Shown: in pieces, positions 34,987 through 44,863 of the stretch
Layout of the letters: the number at the start of each line of letters is the position of its first letter
Numbering within the stretch: position 1 is the stretch's first letter
NCBI GenBank assembly: GCA_027459625.1
Contig: DAIDHP010000017.1
Location: 1-64,000, forward strand
DNA: 64,000 nt
Reading direction: 5' to 3'
Source of the DNA: Chthonomonadales bacterium
Lineage (GTDB): Bacteria > Armatimonadota > Chthonomonadetes > Chthonomonadales > CAJBBX01
Position numbers and translations under genes: made by a program
The notes under the pieces: generated by a model
What the model saw: only the letters and a program-made list of their open reading frames with translations
Databases searched by the model: none
Told to the model about the DNA's origin: nothing

Positions 34987-35589
34987 ATGCCATCCAGACG
35001 ACAACAAGCTGAGATAAGGCGCGTACAGATCATAGACGCTGCGCTAAAGGTATTTTCCGAAAAAGGCTATGATGGCGCCTCCATTCGGGATATAGCCGAG
35101 GAGGTGGGCGTGTCCGAAGGTTTGATGTATCATTACTTCTCCAGTAAGGAGGAGCTTTTACAGACCTGTTGGCGAGAGCGCACATGGGGAGCCCAACTGG
35201 AGATGATACTCTCCGACACTCAGGGTAAAAGTGTTCCCGAAGTGCTGCAAACCTTGGTAAAGGGCTTTCTTAATTCGTTGTATTCGTGCGCCTCTTCCGT
35301 TCGAATGTGTCTTGCGGAAATGCAGAGAAACAACGAGGTTGCCACCGTTCAGATAGAACATATAGACGAAAACCAGGAGATACTAATAAATTTCCTGAAA
35401 TCGCGCCAAAATATAGGAGAGATATCCTACAAGGCGGACGTGCAAATGGCGGCGGGGATGCTTATGGGATGTGCGTTCAGTTTGTTTATTTTATGGAATA
35501 GACTATCCGAACCCGAGTGGATCGAAAAGGTGGACGCATTTGCCACTGCGGGAGTGAATTTCATACTCCATGGCTTGTATATGCCATAA
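34987..35589 (+). CDS. TetR family transcriptional regulator
   Basis: A 200-residue repressor: the N-terminal helix-turn-helix domain (IIDAALKVFSEKGYDGASIRDIAEEVGVSEGLMYHYFSSKEEL, given here only for its start IIDAALKVFSE and end GLMYHYFSSKEEL) is canonical, followed by an all-helical ligand domain. It lies directly upstream of the TolC-HlyD-RND operon on the same strand, the usual arrangement for efflux control, and is divergent from the aminotransferase gene. AACGTT in the preceding AT-rich stretch (near 34952) could be part of an operator, but the symmetry is weak. Confidence 0.88.
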   Translation: MPSRRQQAEIRRVQIIDAALKVFSEKGYDGASIRDIAEEVGVSEGLMYHYFSSKEELLQTCWRERTWGAQLEMILSDTQGKSVPEVLQTLVKGFLNSLYSCASSVRMCLAEMQRNNEVATVQIEHIDENQEILINFLKSRQNIGEISYKADVQMAAGMLMGCAFSLFILWNRLSEPEWIEKVDAFATAGVNFILHGLYMP

Positions 35590-35654
35590 TTAAGCGCGTC
35601 TGTGACGGCTTGATTTGCCAGGTTTTTCATTAAGAGATTTTGGAGGATGAATGT

Positions 35655-37106
35655 ATGTCATCTTTTGTGAAAAAATTTACGATGTTTTCCATGATTATAA
35701 TGATGGTTTGGTTTGGGCGAACCTCGAACGCTAAAAAGATTCCTTTGAATTTGGAAATCACAACCAAACCTGGATCGACTCCCAAACCGCTGGCTCTGGA
35801 CATCAATCAAGCGGTTCAAATAGCTCTGCAAAACAGCAAGACCATGAAGTTGGCTGCGGAGGCCGTTCAGAAAGCTCACGGAGCCGTAATTGAGCAAAAA
35901 GATGGCTTCCTCCCTTCGCTCAATTTCTCCGGCACATACACCCATCTGAACTCCGGGGCAAGCGTCTCGCTTCCGTTAGGTCCGAACGGACAAAATGTGT
36001 CAGTGCCGATTGTGATCCAGGATCAAGCGAGTTTTTCCTTGACCGCCATGTTGCCCGTGGATATCATGGGGTTGATTAAAACATCCGTGGACGCCGCCCA
36101 GTTCCAGGAGATCGCCACCCGCTTGAATTACAATGCGACGCGAAATCAACTGATTTTAAACGTTAAAAACGCCTATTACAATGTATTGAGATCACAGGCA
36201 TACGTGGTGGTGGCGCAGCAATCCCTTCAAAACGCGCAGGATCAGGAAAGAACCTCACAGAGTTATCTGAACGAAGGAACAGGAACGCGATTTGACGTGC
36301 TGCGTTCTCAGACGGCTGTAGCCAACGCGCAACAAAGCCTGTTATCTGCGCAGAATCAGGTGAACTTGGCGATAGCCTCGCTAAACAATGTGTTGAATAT
36401 CGATCAAAACACTCCTTTAACGCTAAAGGATGCTACGAATGATTCTCCTATCGATATCACCTTTGATCAGGCTTTAGCCAAGGCGTATGCGAACCGTCCG
36501 GAAGTTCTTCAGGCTGACGCCTCAATTCAAGCGGCGAAAAAGGGAGTGAGATTGGCTGATCGTTCGATGCTGCCCTCCTTGGGATTGTCATGGACCGGTT
36601 CCGCCAATCCCAATGCATCCGCCTTCAACCCTCTATCCACCAGTTGGGCTGTCACCGCTCAAGTTAGCGTGCCTATCTTCGATCAAGGTGTCAGCAACGC
36701 TAGAATTGAACAGGCTCACGCGGATGTCAATTCAGCCAGCATTGACAAGCAGATGACCCTTGATGGAATAGCTTTGCAGGTGAGGCAGGCATATCTTTCA
36801 CTCAAGGATGCGGAGGATCGGCTGAAAGTAACAAGCGCGGCCATGACGGAGGCTCAGGAGCAATATCGCTTGGCAGAGGTGCGTTTCAAGGAAGGCGTCA
36901 CCCAGACTCCGGGCGGATCCCCGTTATTGGAGATTAGCGACGCTCAGACCGCTCTTTCTCAGGCTCAGACAAACCAAGTGAACGCTGAATATGACGTCGC
37001 CAATGACAAAGCGATCCTTGACGAGGCTATGGGACTATACGCCTTCGACACTAATTCGAAACCAGGGTATTCCACCCCCACGCAGGTAAAGGGAATTGTT
37101 AAGTGA
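35655..37106 (+). CDS. TolC-like outer membrane efflux protein
   Basis: A 483-residue outer membrane factor. After a signal peptide (FTMFSMIIMMVWFG) come the two internal repeats typical of TolC: ALDINQAVQIALQNSKTMK, and later ITFDQALAKAYANRPEVLQAD, with coiled-coil stretches (QSLLSAQNQVNLAIASLN, SDAQTALSQAQTNQVNAE). It forms the trimeric channel completing a tripartite pump with the two genes downstream. ATG at 35655 has GGAGG 8 bases ahead. Its stop overlaps the start of the adaptor gene by GTGA. Confidence 0.9.
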   Translation: MSSFVKKFTMFSMIIMMVWFGRTSNAKKIPLNLEITTKPGSTPKPLALDINQAVQIALQNSKTMKLAAEAVQKAHGAVIEQKDGFLPSLNFSGTYTHLNSGASVSLPLGPNGQNVSVPIVIQDQASFSLTAMLPVDIMGLIKTSVDAAQFQEIATRLNYNATRNQLILNVKNAYYNVLRSQAYVVVAQQSLQNAQDQERTSQSYLNEGTGTRFDVLRSQTAVANAQQSLLSAQNQVNLAIASLNNVLNIDQNTPLTLKDATNDSPIDITFDQALAKAYANRPEVLQADASIQAAKKGVRLADRSMLPSLGLSWTGSANPNASAFNPLSTSWAVTAQVSVPIFDQGVSNARIEQAHADVNSASIDKQMTLDGIALQVRQAYLSLKDAEDRLKVTSAAMTEAQEQYRLAEVRFKEGVTQTPGGSPLLEISDAQTALSQAQTNQVNAEYDVANDKAILDEAMGLYAFDTNSKPGYSTPTQVKGIVK

Positions 37107-38686
37107 TAACAGATGGCTTGTTTTCCAGTCGCGGAATTCCAAGAGATGTCTTTAACCGAAAGTATGTTCGTGCATTTACAACACTCCTTCTATGCTCCAT
37201 TGTTTTTACGATGGGCATGTTCGGATGCGGAAGGAAAACCTCCAGCACCTCCGCCTCAGGCTCGAGTAAAAAATCCGCCGGCGTAGCGGTAACGGTAAAA
37301 CCCGCGCGCATTGGAGATATCACGAAATATCTTGAATTGGACGGCAGCATGATAGCCTTTCAGGATGTCACGGTTGGCACTAAGACGGCGGGAAGGCTTA
37401 TCTCCGTCTTTCCCAAGGAGGGGGATCATGTCATCGCCGGCCAAGTTGTTGCGGTGATGGACACTTCGGATTTTACCGCCCAGCTTCAAACCGCACAGGG
37501 GAATTTGGAAACGGCGATCAGCCACGAGCTTCAAGCCCGTTCCCAGCTCCGACAATCGAAGGCGATGCTCCAGCAAGCGTTGACAAATCAATCGCTCACG
37601 GAGAAAACGATCGCCACTGGCATCTCTCTCGCAAAAGCCGCGCTTCAAACCGCAATCGAGCAACTGGCTGTCGTGAAAAAAGGGGCGCGTGAGCAGCAAC
37701 GTCAAACGGCTCAACAGCAAGTGATTGCGGCTAAATCCACCCTGGACAATGCGAAAACAACTTTGACGAGGGATCAAAAGCTGTTTGCGCAGCAAGTCAT
37801 TCCCCGCAGTCAGTTGGATGACGCCCAGAACAGCTATGAGAATGCGTTATCCGCTTACAATCAGGCGAAATTAAATCTCTCGCTTATTCAAGAAGGTCCA
37901 CGTCCGGAAGAGGTTCGTGAGTCTGAGTTAGCGGTTCAACAGGCGCAGAACAATCTCAGTCAGGCTGTCTCCAACAAGGCCAACATCAAACTGAGAGAGG
38001 AGGATGTGACTAACGCTCAGGAAAACGTGTCGTCGGCGACGGCGGGGCTGACAGCCGCCATTGCAGGCGTCGATGTCGCAAAAGCCTCCCTCAAAATCGC
38101 TCAGGACGCCCTGAATAACTGTTATATTCATACGCCCATATCCGGAATCGTCGCCGCACGGCGAAACGAGCCGGGCGCACAATTGGGAAACGGCAATCCG
38201 GTGTTGCGGATAGTCAATCCTAAATCGATCTATTTTCAGGCCATCCTAAGCGAGAGCCAATACGCCGAAGTGCATTTGGGGCAGTCAGTCACCGTGAAAG
38301 TGGACGCCTTGCCCGGTCAAAGCTTTTCGGGAAGGGTTGCGCGCATATTTCCCGTGGCAAGCTCCGCTCGTAATTTTCTTGTGCGAATCAATTGCCAGTT
38401 GTCTCCCTTAATGCGTCCCGAGATGTTCGCTCGCGGTAATATCCTCATTGATACCCATCGACATACCGTGCTCGTGGATAAGGACGGTGTCATTTTTGAT
38501 CCTGTGAATGGATCGGCAAAAGTGTTTGTTGATGATCACGGGATTGCACGCCAACATCCCATTCGCGTTGGGTATAGCAATCCGTTTGTTGTTGAGGCTC
38601 TTTCAGGTGTCAAAGCCGGTGATGAGATCATCACCAACGGACAAAACGCTCTCCAAAACGGGGATAAGGTCTTCATCAGCCGCTGA
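37103..38686 (+). CDS. HlyD/AcrA-type periplasmic adaptor lipoprotein
   Basis: A 527-residue membrane fusion protein. A GTG start overlaps the previous stop (GTGA). A signal with lipobox-like GMFGC precedes a Ser/Ala-rich linker; then the first lipoyl half (GRLISVFPKEGDHVIAGQVVAVMD), an unusually long coiled-coil hairpin rich in Gln and Ala (about residues 130-330), the second lipoyl half (YIHTPISGIVAARRNEPG) and the beta barrel (ILSESQYAEVHLGQSV). It links the RND pump with the TolC-like channel. The hairpin is longer than that of AcrA. Confidence 0.9.
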   Translation: MITDGLFSSRGIPRDVFNRKYVRAFTTLLLCSIVFTMGMFGCGRKTSSTSASGSSKKSAGVAVTVKPARIGDITKYLELDGSMIAFQDVTVGTKTAGRLISVFPKEGDHVIAGQVVAVMDTSDFTAQLQTAQGNLETAISHELQARSQLRQSKAMLQQALTNQSLTEKTIATGISLAKAALQTAIEQLAVVKKGAREQQRQTAQQQVIAAKSTLDNAKTTLTRDQKLFAQQVIPRSQLDDAQNSYENALSAYNQAKLNLSLIQEGPRPEEVRESELAVQQAQNNLSQAVSNKANIKLREEDVTNAQENVSSATAGLTAAIAGVDVAKASLKIAQDALNNCYIHTPISGIVAARRNEPGAQLGNGNPVLRIVNPKSIYFQAILSESQYAEVHLGQSVTVKVDALPGQSFSGRVARIFPVASSARNFLVRINCQLSPLMRPEMFARGNILIDTHRHTVLVDKDGVIFDPVNGSAKVFVDDHGIARQHPIRVGYSNPFVVEALSGVKAGDEIITNGQNALQNGDKVFISR

Positions 38687-38784
38687 AATAATTGCATCCT
38701 TCGGATTAGGGTGAGAGAACTTTTTTCATGTGTATCCTCGTTTGCCTATCATTGTGTTAAGTCATCCCATTTAGGAGCAATTCG

Positions 38785-41700
38785 ATGTGGCTCACGCAAG
38801 TTTCCATTCGCAGACCCGTCTTCATTTTAATGGTGGTTTCAGCGTTGATCGTGCTTGGATTGAACTCTTGCATGAAAATGCAAGTTGAGTTGAATCCCAA
38901 CGTCAATTTCCCCTATATTAATGTCATCACCAGCTATCCCGGAGCGGGTCCAGAGGAAGTGGAAACTCAGGTGACCAAGAAGATCGAAGACGCGGTGGCT
39001 AGTGCGAACGGGATCAAGCAAATCACTTCGAGCTCTCAAGAGGGGCAATCCGCCGTAAGCATCGAATTCAACCTCGGAGTGAACAGCGACGTCGCCGCTG
39101 CGGATGTTCGTGACAAGGTGAGCGCCGTTCGAGGGCAATTGCCTACCGGATGCAAAGACCCAGTCGTCTCTAAGCTTGATTTGAATTCCATGCCCATTCT
39201 CTACTATGGTTTATCCGGCAAGCGGAACAGCAGATATCTCCGAGACCTGGCGGATAACTACATTCAACCAAGACTAAGCCAAATTGAAGGCGTAGCCGCA
39301 GTTTCCATAACCGGTGGCAATGTTCGTGAGATTCAGGTGGAAGTGAATAAGGATCAACTGGACGCTTACGGCATCAGTATTCTCCAACTCGTGCAACTTA
39401 TAGAGGCGAACAACGTGAACTTCCCTGTTGGACATGAGATAGAAGGGAACAGGGAATACAATGTGCGTATCGTAGGCGAATTTCCCAATATCCAAACAAT
39501 CGCGAATACCCGATTGCACATGCCGAACGGTCAAATGGTGCGGTTAGGCGATATCGCCACAGTGCGGGATACCGTGGAAGAGCAACGTGATATCAGCCGT
39601 ATAAACGGTAAGAACTCCGTGGTGATCGTGATTCAGAAAACAGCCGACGGCAACACAATCCAAGTTGCTGAGGCTGTTCGCAAGGAGGTGAAAACACTAG
39701 AAACCGAGTTGCCGCCAGATATCAAGTTCGTTTTAAACCAGGATTATTCCGTCAACGTGCAGGATTCCGTTAATGACGTTGAGACAAGCTTGATATTAGG
39801 CGCTTTGCTCGCGGTTATCGTTGTATTCCTCTTTCTTCACAACATCCGCGGAACGGCGATCGTCGCACTCGCTATTCCCACCTCGATAATGGCTACATTC
39901 CTTCCCATGTACGCTTTTGGATTTTCTCTGAACACAATGACCATGCTCGCTCTGTCGCTAGCCGTCGGGATATTGGTGGACGATTCTATTGTGGTGTTGG
40001 AGAATATCTACCGACATCTCTCTCGCGGGGAGGAACCGGTGGAGGCGGCGTTCAACGGCAGAAGTGAAATCGGCTTGGCAGCGATTGCGATTACGTTCGT
40101 GGATGTGGTTGTGTTTGTCCCAATCGCTTTTATGGGTGGAATCACCGGACAGTTTTTCAGGGGGTTTGGTTTGACGGTCGCTTCCGCCACTCTGTTCTCT
40201 CTTTTCATGTCCTTCACACTCACTCCGATGCTGGCATCCAGATGGTATCGCTCCGGCGAGGCTGTGGAGGCGAAGCACGGCGTTTTCGGAATGGTGAATA
40301 GGTTCTACAAGGCTCTCGATAGGATTTACCGCAGAGCGTTGGACTGGTCCTTAAGGTTTCGTGGAGTGATTATATACACCGGGGGCGGGGTGCTTGTTCT
40401 TGTATTTGTGGCGGTGGCGGCATCCTTCAGTCATAGTTATGCGGGTGTTATCCAGGTGGGGATATTTTTCCTGTTATCCGGCATTTTGCTGCTGTGGAGA
40501 TATCGTTTTTTCGGTCTGATTGTTATCGGGTTTGGCATTGCCGCAACGATTTTGGCGTTTACCATCGGCGTCACTGCTAATCATCCTCTCCTGCTGTTCC
40601 GTTTTGCACCGGATCAGGATCAGGGTCAAGTATCCATACAGGTGGAGTTACCGGCGGGAACCTCCATCGGAAAATCCTTGAAGGTGGAAAAGCAGATAGA
40701 GCAGGATATCTCATCGGTGAATGATGTTCAGAACTCCTTCGTGGAGATCGGCGCATCACAGGCGGGCATGCTCGGCATAGCAAGCATCGGACCGCAGTAT
40801 ATCACGATGAGCCTCAAGCTTCGAGATAAAATGAGTCTTCTCGACAGCATTAATCCATTCGTAAACAAGTCCAACTTGCGTACCATTCCCGATACACAAG
40901 TGGCGGATATCATTCGTTCGAAAATCGGGCAGATTCCCGGCGCGATCACGAAGGTGGCTGCCGTCAGCGGTTTCGGAGGGGGTTCCGCTCCTCTGGAAAT
41001 CGACATACTTGGAGATAACCTCAACCATTTGAATGCGTTGGGTATGCAAGCGCTTGCAATTTTCAAAGCCGAACCGGGTGTTATTAATGCGGATACATCC
41101 AGCAGATTAGGCAAGCCTGAGCAAAGAATCATCATTGATCGAACCAAGGCGGCGTCCTTTGGACTCACGATATCAGATATCGCGAACGTGATGCGCACTG
41201 CGATCGAGGGGAATGATGATGTGGTATATCGTGAAAACGGGAATGAGTACAAAATTCGCGTGCAGTATGCGGACAAATATCGCCACAACGTGGGGAATAT
41301 CGGGAATATCGTTGTTGGAAATGCTTTGACTTCAAACGGATCCGTTCAACCCATACGCTTAAGCGATGTGGCGGATATCTATCTTAGCACCGGTCCAACG
41401 AAGATAGATCGCATGGATCGACAAAAGGTGGTTAAGATCACCGCGAACATCAAACCCGGATACGCTCCTGGTAATATGCAATTGGACCTTGATAAGAAAC
41501 TTGCCGCTCTCAAATGGGGGCATAATCGTTATAAATGGGGCGGTGAGAACCAAATGCAATCGGATGAACAGGGATATATGTTTTCCGCTCTCGCCTTGGC
41601 GATCGTTCTGGTCTATATGTTAATGGCTGCGTTATTCGATAATCTTTTGTACCCCTTCATCATCATGCTTGCACTACCTCAAGCTTTAATCGGAGCGTTG

Positions 41701-42102
41701 ATAGCGTTAATGATTACCGGATACGCTTTAACCATTGTATCGATGATTGGCATCATCATGCTGGTGGGGTTGGTGACCAAAAACGCCATATTGCTGGTGG
41801 ATTATATCAACACGCTACGCTCTCGAGGAATAAAGCGAAATGACGCGATACTCGAGGCTGGCCCAACGCGTTTGCGTCCGATTCTGATGACCACCATTGC
41901 GATGATATTCGGTATGCTGCCGGTTGCAATCGGAATCGGTCACGGCGGTGAATTCCGTGCTCCGCTAGCGGTAGCGGTTATTGGGGGAATGCTATTATCC
42001 ACGATGCTGACTTTGCTTGTTATCCCGTGCGTATACACATATTTCGACGACTTTAATCTATTCCTTTCCGCCAAGGTGTTTCGCCGGAAGAGATCAGAGT
42101 AA
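38785..42102 (+). CDS. RND (HAE1/AcrB-like) efflux transporter with two extra membrane helices
   Basis: The inner-membrane pump of the operon, driven by protons. The 1105 residues have the full RND plan: N-terminal helix (RRPVFILMVVSALIVLG), porter motif YPGAGPEEVE, TM4 region LALSLAVGILVDDSIVVLENI with the proton-relay Asp pair, the second half PAGTSIGKSL, and the C-terminal TM block GLVTKNAILLVDYIN. It is about 70 residues longer than AcrB: after TM7 there are two additional hydrophobic helices (about residues 550-600, AGVIQVGIFFLLSGILLLW and LIVIGFGIAATILAFTI) before DQDQGQVS. AGGAG lies 7 bases before the ATG. Confidence 0.93.
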   Translation: MWLTQVSIRRPVFILMVVSALIVLGLNSCMKMQVELNPNVNFPYINVITSYPGAGPEEVETQVTKKIEDAVASANGIKQITSSSQEGQSAVSIEFNLGVNSDVAAADVRDKVSAVRGQLPTGCKDPVVSKLDLNSMPILYYGLSGKRNSRYLRDLADNYIQPRLSQIEGVAAVSITGGNVREIQVEVNKDQLDAYGISILQLVQLIEANNVNFPVGHEIEGNREYNVRIVGEFPNIQTIANTRLHMPNGQMVRLGDIATVRDTVEEQRDISRINGKNSVVIVIQKTADGNTIQVAEAVRKEVKTLETELPPDIKFVLNQDYSVNVQDSVNDVETSLILGALLAVIVVFLFLHNIRGTAIVALAIPTSIMATFLPMYAFGFSLNTMTMLALSLAVGILVDDSIVVLENIYRHLSRGEEPVEAAFNGRSEIGLAAIAITFVDVVVFVPIAFMGGITGQFFRGFGLTVASATLFSLFMSFTLTPMLASRWYRSGEAVEAKHGVFGMVNRFYKALDRIYRRALDWSLRFRGVIIYTGGGVLVLVFVAVAASFSHSYAGVIQVGIFFLLSGILLLWRYRFFGLIVIGFGIAATILAFTIGVTANHPLLLFRFAPDQDQGQVSIQVELPAGTSIGKSLKVEKQIEQDISSVNDVQNSFVEIGASQAGMLGIASIGPQYITMSLKLRDKMSLLDSINPFVNKSNLRTIPDTQVADIIRSKIGQIPGAITKVAAVSGFGGGSAPLEIDILGDNLNHLNALGMQALAIFKAEPGVINADTSSRLGKPEQRIIIDRTKAASFGLTISDIANVMRTAIEGNDDVVYRENGNEYKIRVQYADKYRHNVGNIGNIVVGNALTSNGSVQPIRLSDVADIYLSTGPTKIDRMDRQKVVKITANIKPGYAPGNMQLDLDKKLAALKWGHNRYKWGGENQMQSDEQGYMFSALALAIVLVYMLMAALFDNLLYPFIIMLALPQALIGALIALMITGYALTIVSMIGIIMLVGLVTKNAILLVDYINTLRSRGIKRNDAILEAGPTRLRPILMTTIAMIFGMLPVAIGIGHGGEFRAPLAVAVIGGMLLSTMLTLLVIPCVYTYFDDFNLFLSAKVFRRKRSE

Positions 42103-42156
42103 TCCAACCTTATATTCATACCATCTAAGAAGGTAATATAATGGAAATACGGGAGT

Positions 42157-42179
42157 GGGTTATCTTCTCGCCATAACCC
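42157..42179 (+). terminator. Weak hairpin after the efflux operon
   Basis: A 7-bp perfect stem (GGGTTAT with ATAACCC, 9-base loop) 55 bases after the RND stop, followed by TTCCTCTTATC. A plausible but weak terminator. Confidence 0.35.
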
Positions 42180-42313
42180 TTCCTCTTATCATTCTCTCCA
42201 AGCTATTCCAGAAATACGCCAATCGATATGGTGTGCATTCGTGCGCACCGGACATCTATTTTTCATTTCATTACTAATAGGGGCCTCTCCGGGGGTTGAA
42301 AAAAGGGATGCAT

Positions 42314-43231
42314 ATGCTCAAACGTCTTAATTTGAACAGTTTGATTCTCGATTCCTCGCGAAGATTGATACATTGCAGCCATATATCGCTATTGTCCACT
42401 TATTATCCTGATGTCAATTTATGGGATGTCATAACGGACATTCATATGTTGGAGAATGCGATTCAGGAGCTTGTAAACCTGTCATGTTCCAGAATGTGCA
42501 ACGGGTCCAAGTGTTTTATCGAAACGCAAAATATCACGCTTAACCATAACTATTGCAGCACACATGCGGACGTGGCGCCGGGAGATTACGTGACGCTTCT
42601 TTTGTCCGATAATGGCAGGGGATATACGGAAAACGAGTTGCAGTTATTGCTTTCGAAGCCTTTGAAAGACGGAGATGTGTCGATGGATCAGTCATTCTTG
42701 GAAAAATGTCAAGTCTTCGCCACGATGAATCGGGGCGCATTGCATGTTTATAGTGAGGTCAATAACGGAACCACGTACAAAATGTATATACCTCGTGCGA
42801 TGGAAGGAAGGCGGAAGGATGATGCGGAATGGATGGAAAGTTTGCCGAAGGGGAATGAGACGGTTTTAATTGCCGAAGATGACACCCCACTTTCTGAAAT
42901 ATGCTTGACCGTGTTGAGACAGTATGGATACAGAGTATTGAGCGCCTCCAATGGAGCGGAAGCTCTTCAAGTCGCAAAAGAATATCCCGACCCTATTCAT
43001 TTGTTGATCACCGATCTTATCATGCCCAACATGGCCGGGGATGAGCTATATAAAACGATTCATAATATACATCCAGAAACGAATGTCCTCTTCACCTCAG
43101 GATATACGCGCCATGCACTCGTTCAACAAGGGGTGATGACCGAAAAAGGGTATTTCCTTCAGAAACCCTTCTCAAAAGCCGGGCTCTTGTGGATGGTGCG
43201 ATCCACATTGGAAAACCCTCAAACAACGTAA
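42314..43231 (+). CDS. Degenerate histidine-kinase ATPase domain fused to a receiver domain
   Basis: A 305-residue protein. Residues 45-161 match the ATPase domain of PAS-type hybrid kinases (N-box-like HMLENAIQELVNLS, GDYVTLLLSDNGRGY and the end YSEVNNGTTYKMYIPR), but the G2 lid motif (GxGLGL) is missing and the N-box is altered. The phospho-His dimerisation domain is absent. Residues 183-300 are a good receiver (IAEDD, Asp234 in LLITDLIMPNM, Lys284 in FLQKPFS). So it probably no longer autophosphorylates and acts as a receiver controlled by another kinase. Start at 42314 because AAGGG is 6 bases ahead. Confidence 0.75.
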   Translation: MLKRLNLNSLILDSSRRLIHCSHISLLSTYYPDVNLWDVITDIHMLENAIQELVNLSCSRMCNGSKCFIETQNITLNHNYCSTHADVAPGDYVTLLLSDNGRGYTENELQLLLSKPLKDGDVSMDQSFLEKCQVFATMNRGALHVYSEVNNGTTYKMYIPRAMEGRRKDDAEWMESLPKGNETVLIAEDDTPLSEICLTVLRQYGYRVLSASNGAEALQVAKEYPDPIHLLITDLIMPNMAGDELYKTIHNIHPETNVLFTSGYTRHALVQQGVMTEKGYFLQKPFSKAGLLWMVRSTLENPQTT

Positions 43232-43239
43232 GAGTGGTG

Positions 43240-44034
43240 TCAGGAAATAGGCAGCGTATCTCCGATTTCCCGCTTTATGTCATCAGCCGTGAGCAATCGA
43301 AACTTACTCTCCCGATTTGTATGTCTATCCAATAACCCTATTTCCAATTGCATGGTTTTCAGCGCGGTGTCAAGAAATACGTTTTCCTCAGATTCATGGA
43401 CTTCGGTGGAAACTTGCTTCTCGTCCGCAACAAGTGATTTACGCTTGGAGGAACTCTCCAACGCCCCAGCGGCCCAAGTGGTTAATGCGGTTCTAATGGC
43501 ATGGTTCAATGTGCATTCGGTTGAATAATCGGAAAGGGTTTCCAGCATTTTATCTTCAGCCTCCCATGTTCCCGCAACAACGGCGTAGCCGGAGCGCTGA
43601 GAAAACTCCCCGTCGTAATTCAATATAAGAAAGAGATCGCGATTCGGAGTTTCCCCCATCTCGCCGAAAATGGCGCGGATCACTGCCGGTGCGTTCAACG
43701 TATCGCCAAACAGTTTTTTCAAAGGCGGACTGAGAGAGAAACCCACGAGTCTATGGGCGGTGATATCGTCCGGGCTGCGTTCGTATCCCTCACGATGCGC
43801 CACGTCAATGGCGCCAATTCTTATGGATTCAATATCCGATTGATTCCCAATGGCTGAGTAGATAAGACGATCATATATTTCAAATATTTTACGTTGAGAT
43901 TTTCGAAGTGTGAGCAAAAGAAGACCATCGTTAAAGCTCAGACCCACCACCGGGCTGCCTTCGTTGAGTTTATCTTCCACGTAATCTTTTCTATGACTGA
44001 CCGCTTCGTTAAAATCAAACGGACTATATACCAT
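43240..44034 (-). CDS. prcA: 20S proteasome alpha subunit
   Basis: A 264-residue alpha-type subunit: the N-terminal gate and H0 region YSPFDFNEAVSHRKDYVEDKL, then SPVVGLSFNDGLLLLTL and IFEIYDRLIYSAIGNQSDI, as in bacterial PrcA (YDRIAFAAVGKYNEF-like). The N-terminal Thr is absent, as expected for the non-catalytic outer ring. The C-terminus is charged and helical (TADDIKREIG). It lies 38 bases downstream of prcB. In the chamber the alpha ring gates substrate entry and docks the ATPase, whose gene is not in this window. Confidence 0.85.
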   Translation of the reverse strand: MVYSPFDFNEAVSHRKDYVEDKLNEGSPVVGLSFNDGLLLLTLRKSQRKIFEIYDRLIYSAIGNQSDIESIRIGAIDVAHREGYERSPDDITAHRLVGFSLSPPLKKLFGDTLNAPAVIRAIFGEMGETPNRDLFLILNYDGEFSQRSGYAVVAGTWEAEDKMLETLSDYSTECTLNHAIRTALTTWAAGALESSSKRKSLVADEKQVSTEVHESEENVFLDTALKTMQLEIGLLDRHTNRESKFRLLTADDIKREIGDTLPIS

Positions 44035-44072
44035 ACTTGCACCTAATGAAAGCTAAGAATGTGATGCGAGAT

Positions 44073-44861
44073 TTACGCATCAAGGGAGTTGATATCTTGT
44101 GTGATGTTTCGGAGGATTTCCTCTGGAATATCGGCAATGCCATCCGCATCGATTTTTTTCGCCAAGGGCAATCTTTTCGCCCATCCACCAGTGGCGGCGT
44201 CCAAGTCCGCGGCGATATCCAGCATAATCAGCGCCTCGCGCAGCGCCTCCTCCAAACTCATCTCATGAAACGGCTTTTTTGTCTTCACTATATAATCGAA
44301 AACACCTCGTATTTGAACCGACCCGCTTCCAGCCGCACCGAATTCCGTGCTTTCGAACCTTGCGCCCATACCGTCGTAAAAGAATATCCTGCCGGTATGC
44401 ATAGCCACGTCATATGAACTCAGAATAGGGATGAACCCCCCGATTCCCTGAAGCGCGGAGGGCAATCCTGCTGCAATAACCCGGGAGAGTTCCGAGAGTT
44501 TGCCTTCAAGGCTCATGGGTTGCAATTGAGAGCGCTCGAAGTATTTAAAGGAGTGACGAAGGTATTTCACCACATCCATCGCTCGCCCGTATGATCCGGA
44601 TATCGCAAGGAGGGTGTAATCATCTATTGGGAGCGATTTTTCCGCCCTGTCGTACATGACAGCGAAATTGGCGGTAGCCCGTCGATCGCCCACGTTTATC
44701 ACCCCTTCGCGGTACTTAACTGCAATTACAGTGGTGCCGTGAATGTCGGTAATGGGGGATGCTCCCGAGGGAATTGCGTATTCCTTGCCTAGCCATTCAG
44801 GGGGAGTGATAACAACTTCGCTTAACGGGCGTATCATCTCCAACAGGTTCGAATTGCCCAT
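44073..44861 (-). CDS. prcB: 20S proteasome beta subunit (catalytic)
   Basis: A 262-residue N-terminal nucleophile protease precursor. A 42-residue propeptide ends HG and is followed by TTVIAVKYREGV, so processing would expose Thr1. From there Asp17 (in VGDRR), Lys33 (AEK) and the GSGS motif near 136-139 are at the expected places, and AADLDAATGG matches the Asp/Thr-rich end of bacterial PrcB. The ATG at 44861 has GGGGAG 5 bases ahead. A GTG at 44867 overlapping the UBact stop (GTGA) would add two residues. All catalytic residues are present, so it should be active. Confidence 0.93.
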   Translation of the reverse strand: MGNSNLLEMIRPLSEVVITPPEWLGKEYAIPSGASPITDIHGTTVIAVKYREGVINVGDRRATANFAVMYDRAEKSLPIDDYTLLAISGSYGRAMDVVKYLRHSFKYFERSQLQPMSLEGKLSELSRVIAAGLPSALQGIGGFIPILSSYDVAMHTGRIFFYDGMGARFESTEFGAAGSGSVQIRGVFDYIVKTKKPFHEMSLEEALREALIMLDIAADLDAATGGWAKRLPLAKKIDADGIADIPEEILRNITQDINSLDA

Positions 44862-44863
44862 TA

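Noticed and set aside
44845-44856. GGTTCGAATTGCC as a tRNA T-arm
   Set aside because: It is inside prcB codons, with no acceptor stem or anticodon arm nearby; no tRNA was found in the window.
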